Positions 1-5,592 are shown, counted from the stretch's first letter. The stretch: 6,399 nucleotides of DNA from Alphaproteobacteria bacterium (GCA_028869725.1 JAGWRJ010000042.1:1-6399); one strand, 5' to 3'. Notes: generated by a model from the sequence alone, not told the origin. Numbers and translations are program-made.

Positions 1-73
1 AGAATAAGCATATCAGCCCGACTACCCCGGTCACCAATACAAACGCACCTATGCTGAGAAGACGCGCATTCAT
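1..73 (-). CDS. N-terminus of a small membrane protein, possible immunity protein (partial)
   Basis: An open frame starts with ATG at 73-71 and runs off the left edge, giving 24 residues: MNARLLSIGAF, then a strongly hydrophobic stretch (VLVTGVVGLICLF) that reads as a signal anchor or first membrane helix. The start lies five bases after the TGA (81-79) that ends the preceding tail module. Upstream is a purine-rich GGGATGG repeat that could serve as ribosome binding site. A GTG at 76-74 is an alternative start. The position repeats the pattern seen twice further up this strand, where a glycine-rich RHS tail-like protein is followed at once by a membrane protein. The immunity role is inferred from that order. 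The rest of the protein is outside the window. Confidence 0.5.
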   Translation of the reverse strand, partial: MNARLLSIGAFVLVTGVVGLICLF

Positions 74-100
74 CACCATCACCATCCCCATCCCCATCCA
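71..100. repeat. Five-unit hexanucleotide tandem repeat
   Basis: Five consecutive six-base units occur here on the plus strand: CATCAC, CATCAC, CATCCC, CATCCC, CATCCA. On the minus strand the CATCCC units encode alternating Gly-Trp at the very C-terminus of the tail module. The CATCAC units change GGA to TGA, so the repeat supplies the stop codon. The same tract lies directly before the ATG of the next gene and provides its purine-rich leader. Copy-number change would keep the reading frame but alter the leader length. Confidence 0.8.
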
Positions 101-551
101 GCATTCCCTCCGTGTAGAGAGTAATTATAGCTACCGCCCACCTGCAGGGAAACAAACCCGACACCGGTCGCAAGTCCCGCTCCAGGTGTATAACACTCTG
201 ACACTCCGCCCCAGTATCCTGCGCTGAAGTTGAAGTCATTGGCGGAGAGCATGTTTTGGAGCAACGCCTGGCTGGGCGTCGCCGTTTGGTCCATCCAATT
301 GACGGTGATGCTGCCAGAAAGAACGGTAGCTGATTTTCCTACCCCAGCACCAAACGGGCGGTAGTACCAATCTCCGTAGCGATCCAACGAAACAGTGCCA
401 GACCACCCGACAACCGTTCCCGTCAAGGGATTCGGGATGGCAAATTGATGTTAGCTGACGCGTAATCGGGCAATCGAAGTAGTCCTGGAAGGCCGCCGCT
501 GCCTCCCCCAAGACCCGGTTGCGCCACCGCCCCAGCTTCCGGTTGCACCAT
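79..551 (-). pseudogene. RHS-associated C-terminal (tip) module, frameshifted
   Basis: The open part (426-79, 115 codons from a TTG) has no credible start of its own. Reading upstream, a second frame starts with ATG at 551-549, six bases after the previous gene's stop. It runs through a Gly/Pro-rich linker (PGLGGGSGGLPGLL) to ...YASANIN and then ends early at 425-423. Adding one T to the TTT at 444-442 joins the two frames as ANIN-FAIPNPLTGTVVG and gives about 157 residues. The body is glycine- and aromatic-rich with no evident membrane helix (GTVSLDRYGDWYYRPFGAGVG) and ends in Gly-Trp repeats. From memory, this resembles C-terminal regions found after the RHS core in sphingomonad RHS proteins. 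It lacks the RHS core, so I read it as a displaced tip module. Whether it is a toxin is unknown. The single-base deletion could be decay or a sequencing error. Confidence 0.55.
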
Positions 552-557
552 TTGTGC

Positions 558-803
558 CTAGTCGGAGTGACTAAAAACGATCATTTGGAAGCCGATTACA
601 ATCGCCACTATTGCGAAGAAGATAACGTCCGAATGCCCCTTGTTAAGACCTAGAAATGCGCCAAGGAAGGCCATGCCAATTACGATTGCAACAAGCCCGA
701 TAGCAAGCAGCCAGCCCTTCCAGTGGACAGGTATCCACATCACAGGGTGCCGCGAAATTCTAAAAGTGTGAAACCAGGGCGTTCTTGTAGTTTGATCACT
801 CAT
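558..803 (-). CDS. Small two-helix membrane protein, possible immunity protein
   Basis: This 81-residue protein has a polar, aromatic-rich N-terminus (MSDQTTRTPWFHTFRISRHP) followed by two hydrophobic segments at about residues 31-53 and 59-77, separated by a short polar loop (NKGHSD). That predicts a small inner-membrane protein. Its ATG (803-801) overlaps the TGA of the preceding tail module (802-800) as ATGA, the usual sign of translational coupling. A GGAG lies seven bases upstream (814-811). The next tail module starts six bases after its TAG. I do not recognise a named family. Being locked to an RHS-tail-like gene is the arrangement of effector and immunity pairs. A membrane location would suit an effector that acts on the membrane or periplasm, but that is inference. 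Confidence 0.72.
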   Translation of the reverse strand: MSDQTTRTPWFHTFRISRHPVMWIPVHWKGWLLAIGLVAIVIGMAFLGAFLGLNKGHSDVIFFAIVAIVIGFQMIVFSHSD

Positions 804-1360
804 AACGTCGCTCCACTAAAAAGGCGCGCAAAAGGGACGAAAGGTAAGTTCCCCCGAGCGCCAACCGGATCGGTGGTCGTCGTGTAATGGCTATACCCAA
901 TCTCCGCGGCAGGACCAAAAGTCATTGAAAAGTACCAAGTGGAGCCTGACGTCGCCCACTGAACCGAAGCAATGCCTGGCATGCTAAAGGTCTTCGTATC
1001 AAAGGGCCCGGAGAGTTGATCCATATTCATGGCGTTCGCAAGGAAAAACCCGGCACCAACGCCGGCTCCCAGCCCCCATGCGGTTCCTGGCTGACCTTGT
1101 TGGGATGATCCAACGCCATGGCTTCCAAACGCGGCCATCGCACCATAGCTTTGGAACTTGCTCATCGGACCGTTCGAGAAATATCCTCTGCCGAACGAGT
1201 ATTTGGCCGCCGCACCAGTTCCACCAATCTCCGGAATTGGAAGACCACCAAGTGCATCTGCCGAAAATAGAAGGCCGCCCCCGCATACGAGTGAGCAACT
1301 GCCACCATTTGTGTCTTCTGCTCGCCGCGGCTCCTCTATCAGCGGCGAATTATGAACCAT
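800..1360 (-). CDS. Orphan RHS-associated C-terminal module (tail-like protein)
   Basis: A 186-residue protein with no RHS/YD repeats. Residues 1-20 are polar and may be read-in from the cassette junction. The rest is rich in Gly, Ala, Ser and Thr and contains GLGAGVGAGFFLANA, a probable beta region and STWYFSMTFGPAAEIG. The WY-aromatic...FG-(P/A)-(A/G) pattern recurs in the tail module at 551-79 (DWYYRPFGAGVG), so the two may share a fold. There is no Cys-His or other obvious catalytic cluster. The ATG at 1360 has GGAGGAG 13 bases upstream (1380-1374), a rather long spacing. It lies 22 bases inside the restored frame of the upstream membrane gene, so translation may be coupled. The stop overlaps the start of the 81-residue membrane gene. 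A displaced RHS tip or effector domain is the best reading. It could instead be an accessory protein with no toxic activity. Confidence 0.55.
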   Translation of the reverse strand: MVHNSPLIEEPRRAEDTNGGSCSLVCGGGLLFSADALGGLPIPEIGGTGAAAKYSFGRGYFSNGPMSKFQSYGAMAAFGSHGVGSSQQGQPGTAWGLGAGVGAGFFLANAMNMDQLSGPFDTKTFSMPGIASVQWATSGSTWYFSMTFGPAAEIGYSHYTTTTDPVGARGNLPFVPFARLFSGATL

Positions 1361-1406
1361 TGCGCGACTAAGACTCCTCCCGCAATAATTCCCGAAAAAA
1401 AGACGA

Positions 1407-1730
1407 TCATCCAGGCCAGAGAACCGGCTTGACCAGGATGGGGCACGAATTCAAAAAAAAAAAGAACCAACCGAACGATGCAACCAGTAACAACCCTCCG
1501 CTGATCAGCGACCAATAACGTTGATTTCGTCCTTGGCGCGTTTGTCCCGACTTCGCACGCCTATTTGCAACCAGCAAATAGGTCAATGCTGTTAGCAGGA
1601 ACGCAATGCCCATAAAACGTTCGATGCCGGATTGCCAGAATGTAGCCGGCGCGACTTCGACCAAGGCTACTGCCACGCCCATCAATACGAGCGTTACTAG
1701 CGCAATGAGCAAGGTTCCTGAACGCATCAT
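1407..1730 (-). CDS. Multi-helix membrane protein with an 11-T tract; probable shift extends it to 1339
   Basis: The start is taken as the tandem ATG ATG at 1730-1725, preceded by GAGGG (1740-1736) at a spacing of five to eight bases. As read, it encodes 107 residues with hydrophobic segments at about 6-26, 40-55 and 73-92. A run of 11 T (1463-1453) then encodes FFFF, and the frame continues as LNSCPILVKPVLWPG to a stop at 1409-1407. A shift of minus one at the T run instead gives EFVPHPGQAG and a further clear membrane helix (SLAWMIVFFSGIIAGG, then VLVAQWFIIRR), ending with TGA at 1341-1339. That makes 130 residues with four helices, a better-looking C-terminus. The tract may be a mutation, a phase-variable switch or a polymerase-slippage site. 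The gene starts 14 bases after the RHS tail and precedes a tail module, so it is a candidate immunity protein. The family is not recognised. Confidence 0.65.
   Translation of the reverse strand: MMRSGTLLIALVTLVLMGVAVALVEVAPATFWQSGIERFMGIAFLLTALTYLLVANRRAKSGQTRQGRNQRYWSLISGGLLLVASFGWFFFFLNSCPILVKPVLWPG
1453..1463. repeat. Homopolymer run of 11 A (T on the coding strand)
   Basis: Eleven consecutive A on the plus strand form the only long homopolymer in the window. It falls within the coding frame of the membrane protein, at the exact point where that protein's frame appears to change. Twelve or nine bases would join the two membrane-protein frames. Confidence 0.9.
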
Positions 1731-1744
1731 CTTCACCCTCGATG

Positions 1745-2158
1745 CTATTGAGCAGGGCAAAACGCCTGGTGATCGCCCAGTAGGTCACCAGAGGCGCCAT
1801 TGGCCAGCGCGCTAAGCGGCTCTTTTAGATCAACAGCACTTTGCATCGCGCCAATCAGAGAATTCCTGAATGGTGTGATATCGCCAGTCTGCTTGTAAAG
1901 CTCCCATCCAGAGGCCCCTTGGACTGCGATGCCAAGGCCACCGACAACACCGCTACCTGCCGCCAGTGCACCGGCGAAGCCTTGTGCGCCGGGAATCTTC
2001 CTAAACGCCCATGCGGTAGTCAGCCCCAATTCACCAGTAGCCTGCATCGAACCACCCAACTTGTACGCAAAATTTAACTTGCTAACGTAATTGGGATAGC
2101 ACTGTGGCTGAGTTCCACCATTGCCGCCAATCACCATCTCGAATCCGGGCGGGCTCAC
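1745..2158 (-). CDS. C-terminal tail of the RHS protein, cut off by upstream TGA codons
   Basis: This open frame is in exactly the same reading frame as the RHS core ORF ending at 2252 and is separated from it by only 31 codons, which include three TGA codons. The GTG at 2158 may therefore not be a true start: the frame is open to 2179 and probably once formed part of the RHS protein. It encodes a Gly-rich linker (VIGGNGGTQPQ), a CYPNYVSKLN segment, then an alanine/glycine-rich region (FAGALAAGSGVVGGLGIAV) that could be a hydrophobic helix, and ends in LGDHQAFCPAQ. It shows no recognisable catalytic motif. A membrane protein gene follows 14 bases after the stop, as expected for an effector tail and its immunity gene. 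It may now be expressed only by readthrough or re-initiation, or not at all. Confidence 0.5.
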   Translation of the reverse strand: MSPPGFEMVIGGNGGTQPQCYPNYVSKLNFAYKLGGSMQATGELGLTTAWAFRKIPGAQGFAGALAAGSGVVGGLGIAVQGASGWELYKQTGDITPFRNSLIGAMQSAVDLKEPLSALANGASGDLLGDHQAFCPAQ

Positions 2159-2251
2159 CGTCGGCGACCCACAAGGTCCTCATGCTCCTGTGCCCCATCC
2201 AAGGCAGCCTAAAGCTCCAGGCAAAAGGAAAGGCACAAATCGGAATCAGCC

Positions 2252-3493
2252 TCAGACGGGCACCGGTTCTGTCGTTGGATTGGAATGCGATCCGGTTACT
2301 ATGATCGTCTCGCAGCCACCGCAGAGATCGCCGCTGAGATTACACCCTTGTGCGTTGCAGGCATCATTGGACTTAACGTATGGCCTACTCTGTGCCGCCA
2401 ACCCCGTCGGATCGCTGAGGGATAGCGGGTTATTGAGGACGTAGGTGTAGCGATTATAGCTCTGTCCATCGAAGGGATCGGGCACCGTGGGATCGGCGCT
2501 GAGGACACGGTCGATGGTGGGATCATAGATCCGGGCGTTCATGTTGATGAGACACAGGTTGTCCATCATCTCCTGCCCCGTGAAGCCCTTGCCGATCGCA
2601 CTGGTGATCGAGCAGGTGGTGTCGGGCGAGCCATTGGCATTGCGCCGTTTTCCCCAGGCAACATAGGACAGCCACTCGGTAACGCCAGCCGTTTCGTTGG
2701 CGACGGCCGAGCCCGACCCCAGCTGATCGGCGGTGATGTAGCGCACCGCACTGGTACCGCCCGAGAACTTCTCGGCGACAAGGGTGCCCCCGGCATAGAT
2801 GTAATCCTCCCAGGTCGTGGTCGCCCCCGAAACCACCTTCTGCGACTGGGCCCCCAGAGCGTTGAGATAGGTGGTGGTACTTGAGGAAGAGCCGCTCACC
2901 GCCTGAACAATGCGGTGATGGAACGCATCGTAGGTGAAATCGATCGTGGTGGCCCCTTGGGTGATCTGACTGGCCATATTGAAGGCGGTCCAGGAGATGG
3001 TACGGCCGGCCCCTGAGGTCATATTGCCGTTCGCATCGTAGGCAAAACTTGGATTGGTGACCCCGTTCACGGTGCCGGTGATGGAAGGTGAGGAGCTTTT
3101 CGCCTTCAGGTGAACGAAACAGTCCAGAGGACTGTTTCGAGCGACGAACGCATGGGGATGGGCCTGGCCCGCTGCCGGATAGGCGTAGGTGCCGACATCG
3201 GACTTGGAGGTGATGTCGCCCAGCGCGTCGTAGCCGATGCTGGTCGCACCGCTGGCGGTGCACGATGAGCCAATGGCGTACGTGGTGAGGCGATTGAGCT
3301 GGTCGTAGCAGAAATACTCGCTATAGCCCTCGATGGTGTCGGTCCGGCTGAGGAGATTGCCGACACCGTCCCAGCTGTATTGCCAGTTGGCGATGCCATT
3401 ATTACTGCCGGCCGTAACTCCTGTGAGCCGGCCGGTCGCCGGATCGAAGGTCTGGGTTTGGGTGGCACCATTGCCGAAGGTCTCGGAGGTCAC
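2252..3493 (-). CDS. rhs: RHS/YD-repeat polymorphic toxin, core and C-terminal boundary (5'-truncated)
   Basis: RHS proteins form a large beta-barrel-like shell of YD repeats that encloses a variable C-terminal effector. Full proteins usually exceed 1,000 residues, and only about 413 are open here. YD-type repeats are visible at residues 39-52 (YSWDGVGNLLSRTD), 62-72, 88-105, 151-160 (YDANGNM) and 188-197. The RHS-associated core follows at about 252-364: ITADQLGSGSAV, TEWLSYVAWGKRRNANG, GFTGQEMM, INMNARIYDPTIDRVLSADP, YNRYTYVLNNPLSLSDPTGL. DPTGL marks the normal boundary with the variable tail. The tail contains IIVTGSHSNPTTEPVPV and then TGA. The GTG at 3493 is not a real start, because RHS sequence (RRTANSADAELQ) continues upstream in frame and beyond that in another frame. 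Residues 116-136 interrupt an otherwise smooth PHA...SITGTVNG segment and contain a palindrome insertion. Recognition as RHS is firm. The gene looks like a degraded remnant. Confidence 0.85.
   Translation of the reverse strand: MTSETFGNGATQTQTFDPATGRLTGVTAGSNNGIANWQYSWDGVGNLLSRTDTIEGYSEYFCYDQLNRLTTYAIGSSCTASGATSIGYDALGDITSKSDVGTYAYPAAGQAHPHAFVARNSPLDCFVHLKAKSSSPSITGTVNGVTNPSFAYDANGNMTSGAGRTISWTAFNMASQITQGATTIDFTYDAFHHRIVQAVSGSSSSTTTYLNALGAQSQKVVSGATTTWEDYIYAGGTLVAEKFSGGTSAVRYITADQLGSGSAVANETAGVTEWLSYVAWGKRRNANGSPDTTCSITSAIGKGFTGQEMMDNLCLINMNARIYDPTIDRVLSADPTVPDPFDGQSYNRYTYVLNNPLSLSDPTGLAAQSRPYVKSNDACNAQGCNLSGDLCGGCETIIVTGSHSNPTTEPVPV
3115..3139. repeat. REP-like palindrome inserted in the RHS coding frame
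   Basis: CGAAACAGTCC (3115-3125), a three-base loop AGA, and GGACTGTTTCG (3129-3139) form a perfect 11-bp inverted repeat. It sits within about 63 bases (roughly 3092-3154) that encode 21 extra residues in the RHS protein at a point where RHS similarity appears to run directly from PHA to SITG. From memory, GAAACAGTCC...GGACTGTTTC palindromes recur as small dispersed repeats in sphingomonad genomes. The insert length is a multiple of three, so the frame is kept. Confidence 0.75.
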
Positions 3494-3640
3494 CTGGAGC
3501 TCGGCATCGGCGCTGTTGGCGGTCCGCCGCTGCTGTTGTCCGTCACCGGGCTCAGATCGCCGGAGGCGGTGTAGGCGTCATTGAGCACGAGGCCGGATGG
3601 ATAAGAAAGCGAGGCAAGCCGGCCAGAAGGCGCAAGTGAC
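3494..3640 (-). pseudogene. Frameshifted 5' remnant of the RHS gene
   Basis: Upstream of 3493 the RHS frame continues as QQQRRTANSADAELQ to about 3538. Still further up, RHS-type sequence is found in another frame: GRLASLSYPSGLVLNDAYTA, then SGDLSPVTDNSSGG, encoded at about 3630-3525. Such YPSGL...GDL...VTD segments are typical of RHS repeats. The two frames meet near 3520-3530, so a small indel lies there. Beyond about 3635 the open frame carries no RHS-like sequence (FRIVRDRQSLAPS) and ends at TGA 3720-3718. The gene thus appears cut off here, with no start codon, signal or N-terminal region. Confidence 0.65.
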
Positions 3641-3745
3641 TGGCGATCCCTCACAATTCGGAAAGATCGTGCCAGATTTACAGCAAAATACCGGCTAGCC
3701 TCGTTAATCCTTGTAATTCAGGTATAATGCACCATAATTGCTAGG
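3641..3745. other. AT-richer intergenic junction between RHS remnant and rightward operon
   Basis: This stretch is visibly richer in A+T than either flank and holds no gene I can support. It contains an imperfect inverted repeat, CTGGCGATC (3640-3648) with GATCGTGCCAG (3665-3675, one-base bulge), an 8-bp palindrome GGCTAGCC (3693-3700), and a TATAAT box close to the next gene. It probably holds the promoter of the rightward operon and the breakpoint that removed the 5' part of the RHS gene. Confidence 0.5.
3723..3728 (+). promoter_or_regulatory. Putative -10 box (TATAAT) of the ATPase-AbiE operon
   Basis: A perfect TATAAT lies 17 bases before the ATG at 3746. No good -35 hexamer is seen at 16-18 bases upstream (CTCGTT or TCGTTA). 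Transcription would start near 3735, leaving a leader of only about ten bases with AGG abutting the ATG, so translation may be near-leaderless. Confidence 0.45.
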
Positions 3746-4915
3746 ATGATACCCCGTCAAAGAACCGCGACCGTCCTGGCCCGCCTCGATCAGTTCCCAG
3801 CCGTGGCGCTGCTCGGACCGCGCCAAGCGGGAAAAACCACGCTGGCCGAACACATCAGCGACGATCGCCCGAGCGTCTATCTCGATCTCGAAGACCCGGC
3901 GGACCGGGAGAAGCTGACCGACGCCGCACTCTATTTCTCAGGCCACGAAGACAAGCTCGTCATCCTGGATGAAGTCCAGCGGATGCCGAACCTGTTCCAG
4001 ACGCTGCGCGGCCTCATCGACAAAGGGCGGCGGCGTAACATGCGGACCGGACGTTTCCTGCTGCTGGGCTCGGCCTCGATAGACCTGCTCAAGCAATTCG
4101 GCGAATCCCTGGCGGGTCGCATTGCCTATGTCGAACTGGGGCCGTTCAACGTGCTCGAAGCCAATGGAGAGGGGCGCGAAACGCTCTGGACGCGGGGCGG
4201 CTTCCCTGACAGCTTTCTGGCCACCAGCGATGAAGCCAGCACGATCTGGCGCGAGAAATTCATCCGCACGTATCTCGAACGCGACATCCCACAGCTCGGG
4301 CCGCGTATCCCGGCAGAAACGCTGCGCCGGTTCTGGACCATGCTCGCCCACGTGCAGGGGGGTGTGCTGAATGCGGCGCAGCTCGCGCGCAGCCTCGGTG
4401 TCGATGGCAAGACGGTCGGCCGTTATCTCGACCTTCTGGTCGATCTGCTGCTGGTTCGCCGCTTGCCCCCGTTCCACAGCAATGTCGGCAAGCGCCTGGT
4501 CAAATCGCCCAAGGTCTATGTGCGCGACAGCGGCATCGTCCATACGCTGCTGGGCCTTGACAACCGCGAGGCGGTCCTAGGCCACCCGGTCGCGGGCGGC
4601 AGCTGGGAAGGCTTTGTCCTGGAAAATCTGCTCAGCGCGGCGCCTGCGCGGATGAATGCGAGCTTCTATCGTACGTCTGCCGGCGCTGAAATCGATCTTG
4701 TGCTCGAACTGCCCGGCGGAAAATTGTGGGCCGTGGAAATCAAGCGCGGGCTCGCGCCGCGGCTGGAAAAAGGGTTCCATCACGCCCGTGAAGACCTGCA
4801 GCCCGACCAGTGCTTCGTCGTCTATTCGGGGGAGGAACGCTACCCCAAGGCGGAAGGCATCGAGGTCATCGGATTGCGCGAACTGGCCACCATGCTGAGC
4901 AGCACGTCGGTCTGA
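3746..4915 (+). CDS. AAA family ATPase with DUF4143 C-terminal domain
   Basis: A 389-residue protein of normal length for the AAA_14/DUF4143 family. The N-terminal ATPase shows a Walker A motif GPRQAGKTT (residues 24-32), a Walker B LVILDEVQ (71-78) and a sensor-like FLLLGSAS (104-111) after which R125 follows. The family signatures GGFPDSFL (151-158) and YLERDIPQLG (176-185) are intact. A winged-helix-like region spans about 208-240 (LNAAQLARSLGVDGKTVGRYLDLL). The C-terminus has the PD-(D/E)XK-like pattern GSWEGFVLENLL, E315-I-D317, then AVEIKRG with E331 and K333. The start MIPR...LLGPRQ is the usual one for the family. The biological role of this family is poorly established; ATP binding and a nuclease-like fold follow from the motifs, but activity is not shown. 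The stop overlaps the next ATG (TGATG), so it is probably co-expressed with the AbiE pair. No damage is visible. Confidence 0.88.
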   Translation: MIPRQRTATVLARLDQFPAVALLGPRQAGKTTLAEHISDDRPSVYLDLEDPADREKLTDAALYFSGHEDKLVILDEVQRMPNLFQTLRGLIDKGRRRNMRTGRFLLLGSASIDLLKQFGESLAGRIAYVELGPFNVLEANGEGRETLWTRGGFPDSFLATSDEASTIWREKFIRTYLERDIPQLGPRIPAETLRRFWTMLAHVQGGVLNAAQLARSLGVDGKTVGRYLDLLVDLLLVRRLPPFHSNVGKRLVKSPKVYVRDSGIVHTLLGLDNREAVLGHPVAGGSWEGFVLENLLSAAPARMNASFYRTSAGAEIDLVLELPGGKLWAVEIKRGLAPRLEKGFHHAREDLQPDQCFVVYSGEERYPKAEGIEVIGLRELATMLSSTSV

Positions 4916-5592
4916 TGAGCACCACGGCGTGTGGCTTTGTCCTTGCGGCCGGCGTCGTGGGTCTTTCGACAGGTCATATACAGCCTTCTGTGGTTGCCGC
5001 CCGCAATGCAAGCTTCCTTAGCCTCGCGAAAGAGCGTGGCATTGCGCGTGCGCGCGACTTTGATGCGGCGGGCGTCCCGCGCGCCACTCTGCGGCGGCTC
5101 CAGGACCTGGGCCTTCTCGTGCGCATAGGCCGCGGCCTCTACCAACCTGCCGATATGGACAGCTCCCCATCCCATAGCCTCGCCGAAGCTGCCCGGGCCG
5201 TGCCCCATGGCGTTATCTGCCTGCTGTCCGCGCTTCGCTTCCATGACCTCACCACGCAACTGCCCCATCAGGTTTGGCTGCTGATCGGCCACAAGAAATG
5301 GGCGCCCAAGAATCCTCCGGTGTCGCTGCGCATCATGCGCGCCACCGGCGAGGCCCTGACGGCGGGCGTCGAACACCATGTCATCGAGCAGGTGGAGGTG
5401 CCCATCACCAGCCCGGCCAAGACGGTTGCCGACTGTTTCAAATATCGCAGCCAAGTCGGTCTCGATGTCGCCATCGAAGCACTAAAGGACTGTATCCGCA
5501 CCCGCCGCGCCACCGCCGATGACCTCTGGCGGTTCGCCGCCATCGACCGTGTGCAGAACGTCATGCGCCCTTATATGGAGGCGATCCTGTGA
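4915..5592 (+). CDS. abiEi: AbiEi-type type IV antitoxin / transcriptional repressor
   Basis: This 225-residue protein starts at the ATG that shares its A with the preceding stop (TGATG). A winged-helix region at about residues 34-80 reads LSLAKERGIARARDF...GVPRATLRRLQDLGLLVRIGRGLYQ, the typical AbiEi N-terminus. The C-terminal domain follows, with HSLAEAARAVPHGVICLLSAL, WLLIGHKKWAP and the family signature ITSPAKTVADCFKYRSQVGLD (near 163-183). AbiEi proteins bind operator DNA, repress their operon and neutralise the AbiEii nucleotidyltransferase without stable complex formation, as known for type IV systems. The first 25 residues (hydrophobic CGFVLAAGVVGL) are unusual for the family. A GTG at 4990 would give a 200-residue protein closer to the usual start, with 4916-4989 as a short leader. 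The stop overlaps the toxin start as GTGA. Confidence 0.85.
   Translation: MSTTACGFVLAAGVVGLSTGHIQPSVVAARNASFLSLAKERGIARARDFDAAGVPRATLRRLQDLGLLVRIGRGLYQPADMDSSPSHSLAEAARAVPHGVICLLSALRFHDLTTQLPHQVWLLIGHKKWAPKNPPVSLRIMRATGEALTAGVEHHVIEQVEVPITSPAKTVADCFKYRSQVGLDVAIEALKDCIRTRRATADDLWRFAAIDRVQNVMRPYMEAIL

Noticed and set aside
236..511. Minus-strand open frame of 91 residues
   Set aside because: It is the third frame through the frameshifted tail module. The linker and conserved tail sequence are in the other two frames.
2180..2254. TGA recoded as glycine, as in some candidate-phylum bacteria
   Set aside because: The ATPase, AbiEi and several minus-strand genes end naturally at TGA with tight downstream starts, so TGA is an ordinary stop here.
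2121..2444. Plus-strand open frame of 107 residues over the RHS tail region
   Set aside because: It overlaps the recognisable RHS core end on the other strand. Its Pro/Arg-rich composition is what the antisense of a Gly-rich linker gives.
2523..3263. A 246-residue minus-strand frame within the RHS core
   Set aside because: It is an alternate frame of the RHS gene, rich in His and Arg, with no RHS signatures. The frame at 3493-2252 carries all the conserved motifs.
3938..4543. A 201-residue open frame on the minus strand opposite the ATPase gene
   Set aside because: It lies fully antisense to a well-supported gene with intact motifs, and is Arg/Glu/Gln-rich as expected from a shadow of GC-rich coding sequence.
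4810..4914. Upstream extension of AbiEi to an ATG-initiated start inside the ATPase gene at 4810
   Set aside because: The added residues are an out-of-frame read of the ATPase C-terminus and are not like AbiEi. The TGATG overlap gives a better start.
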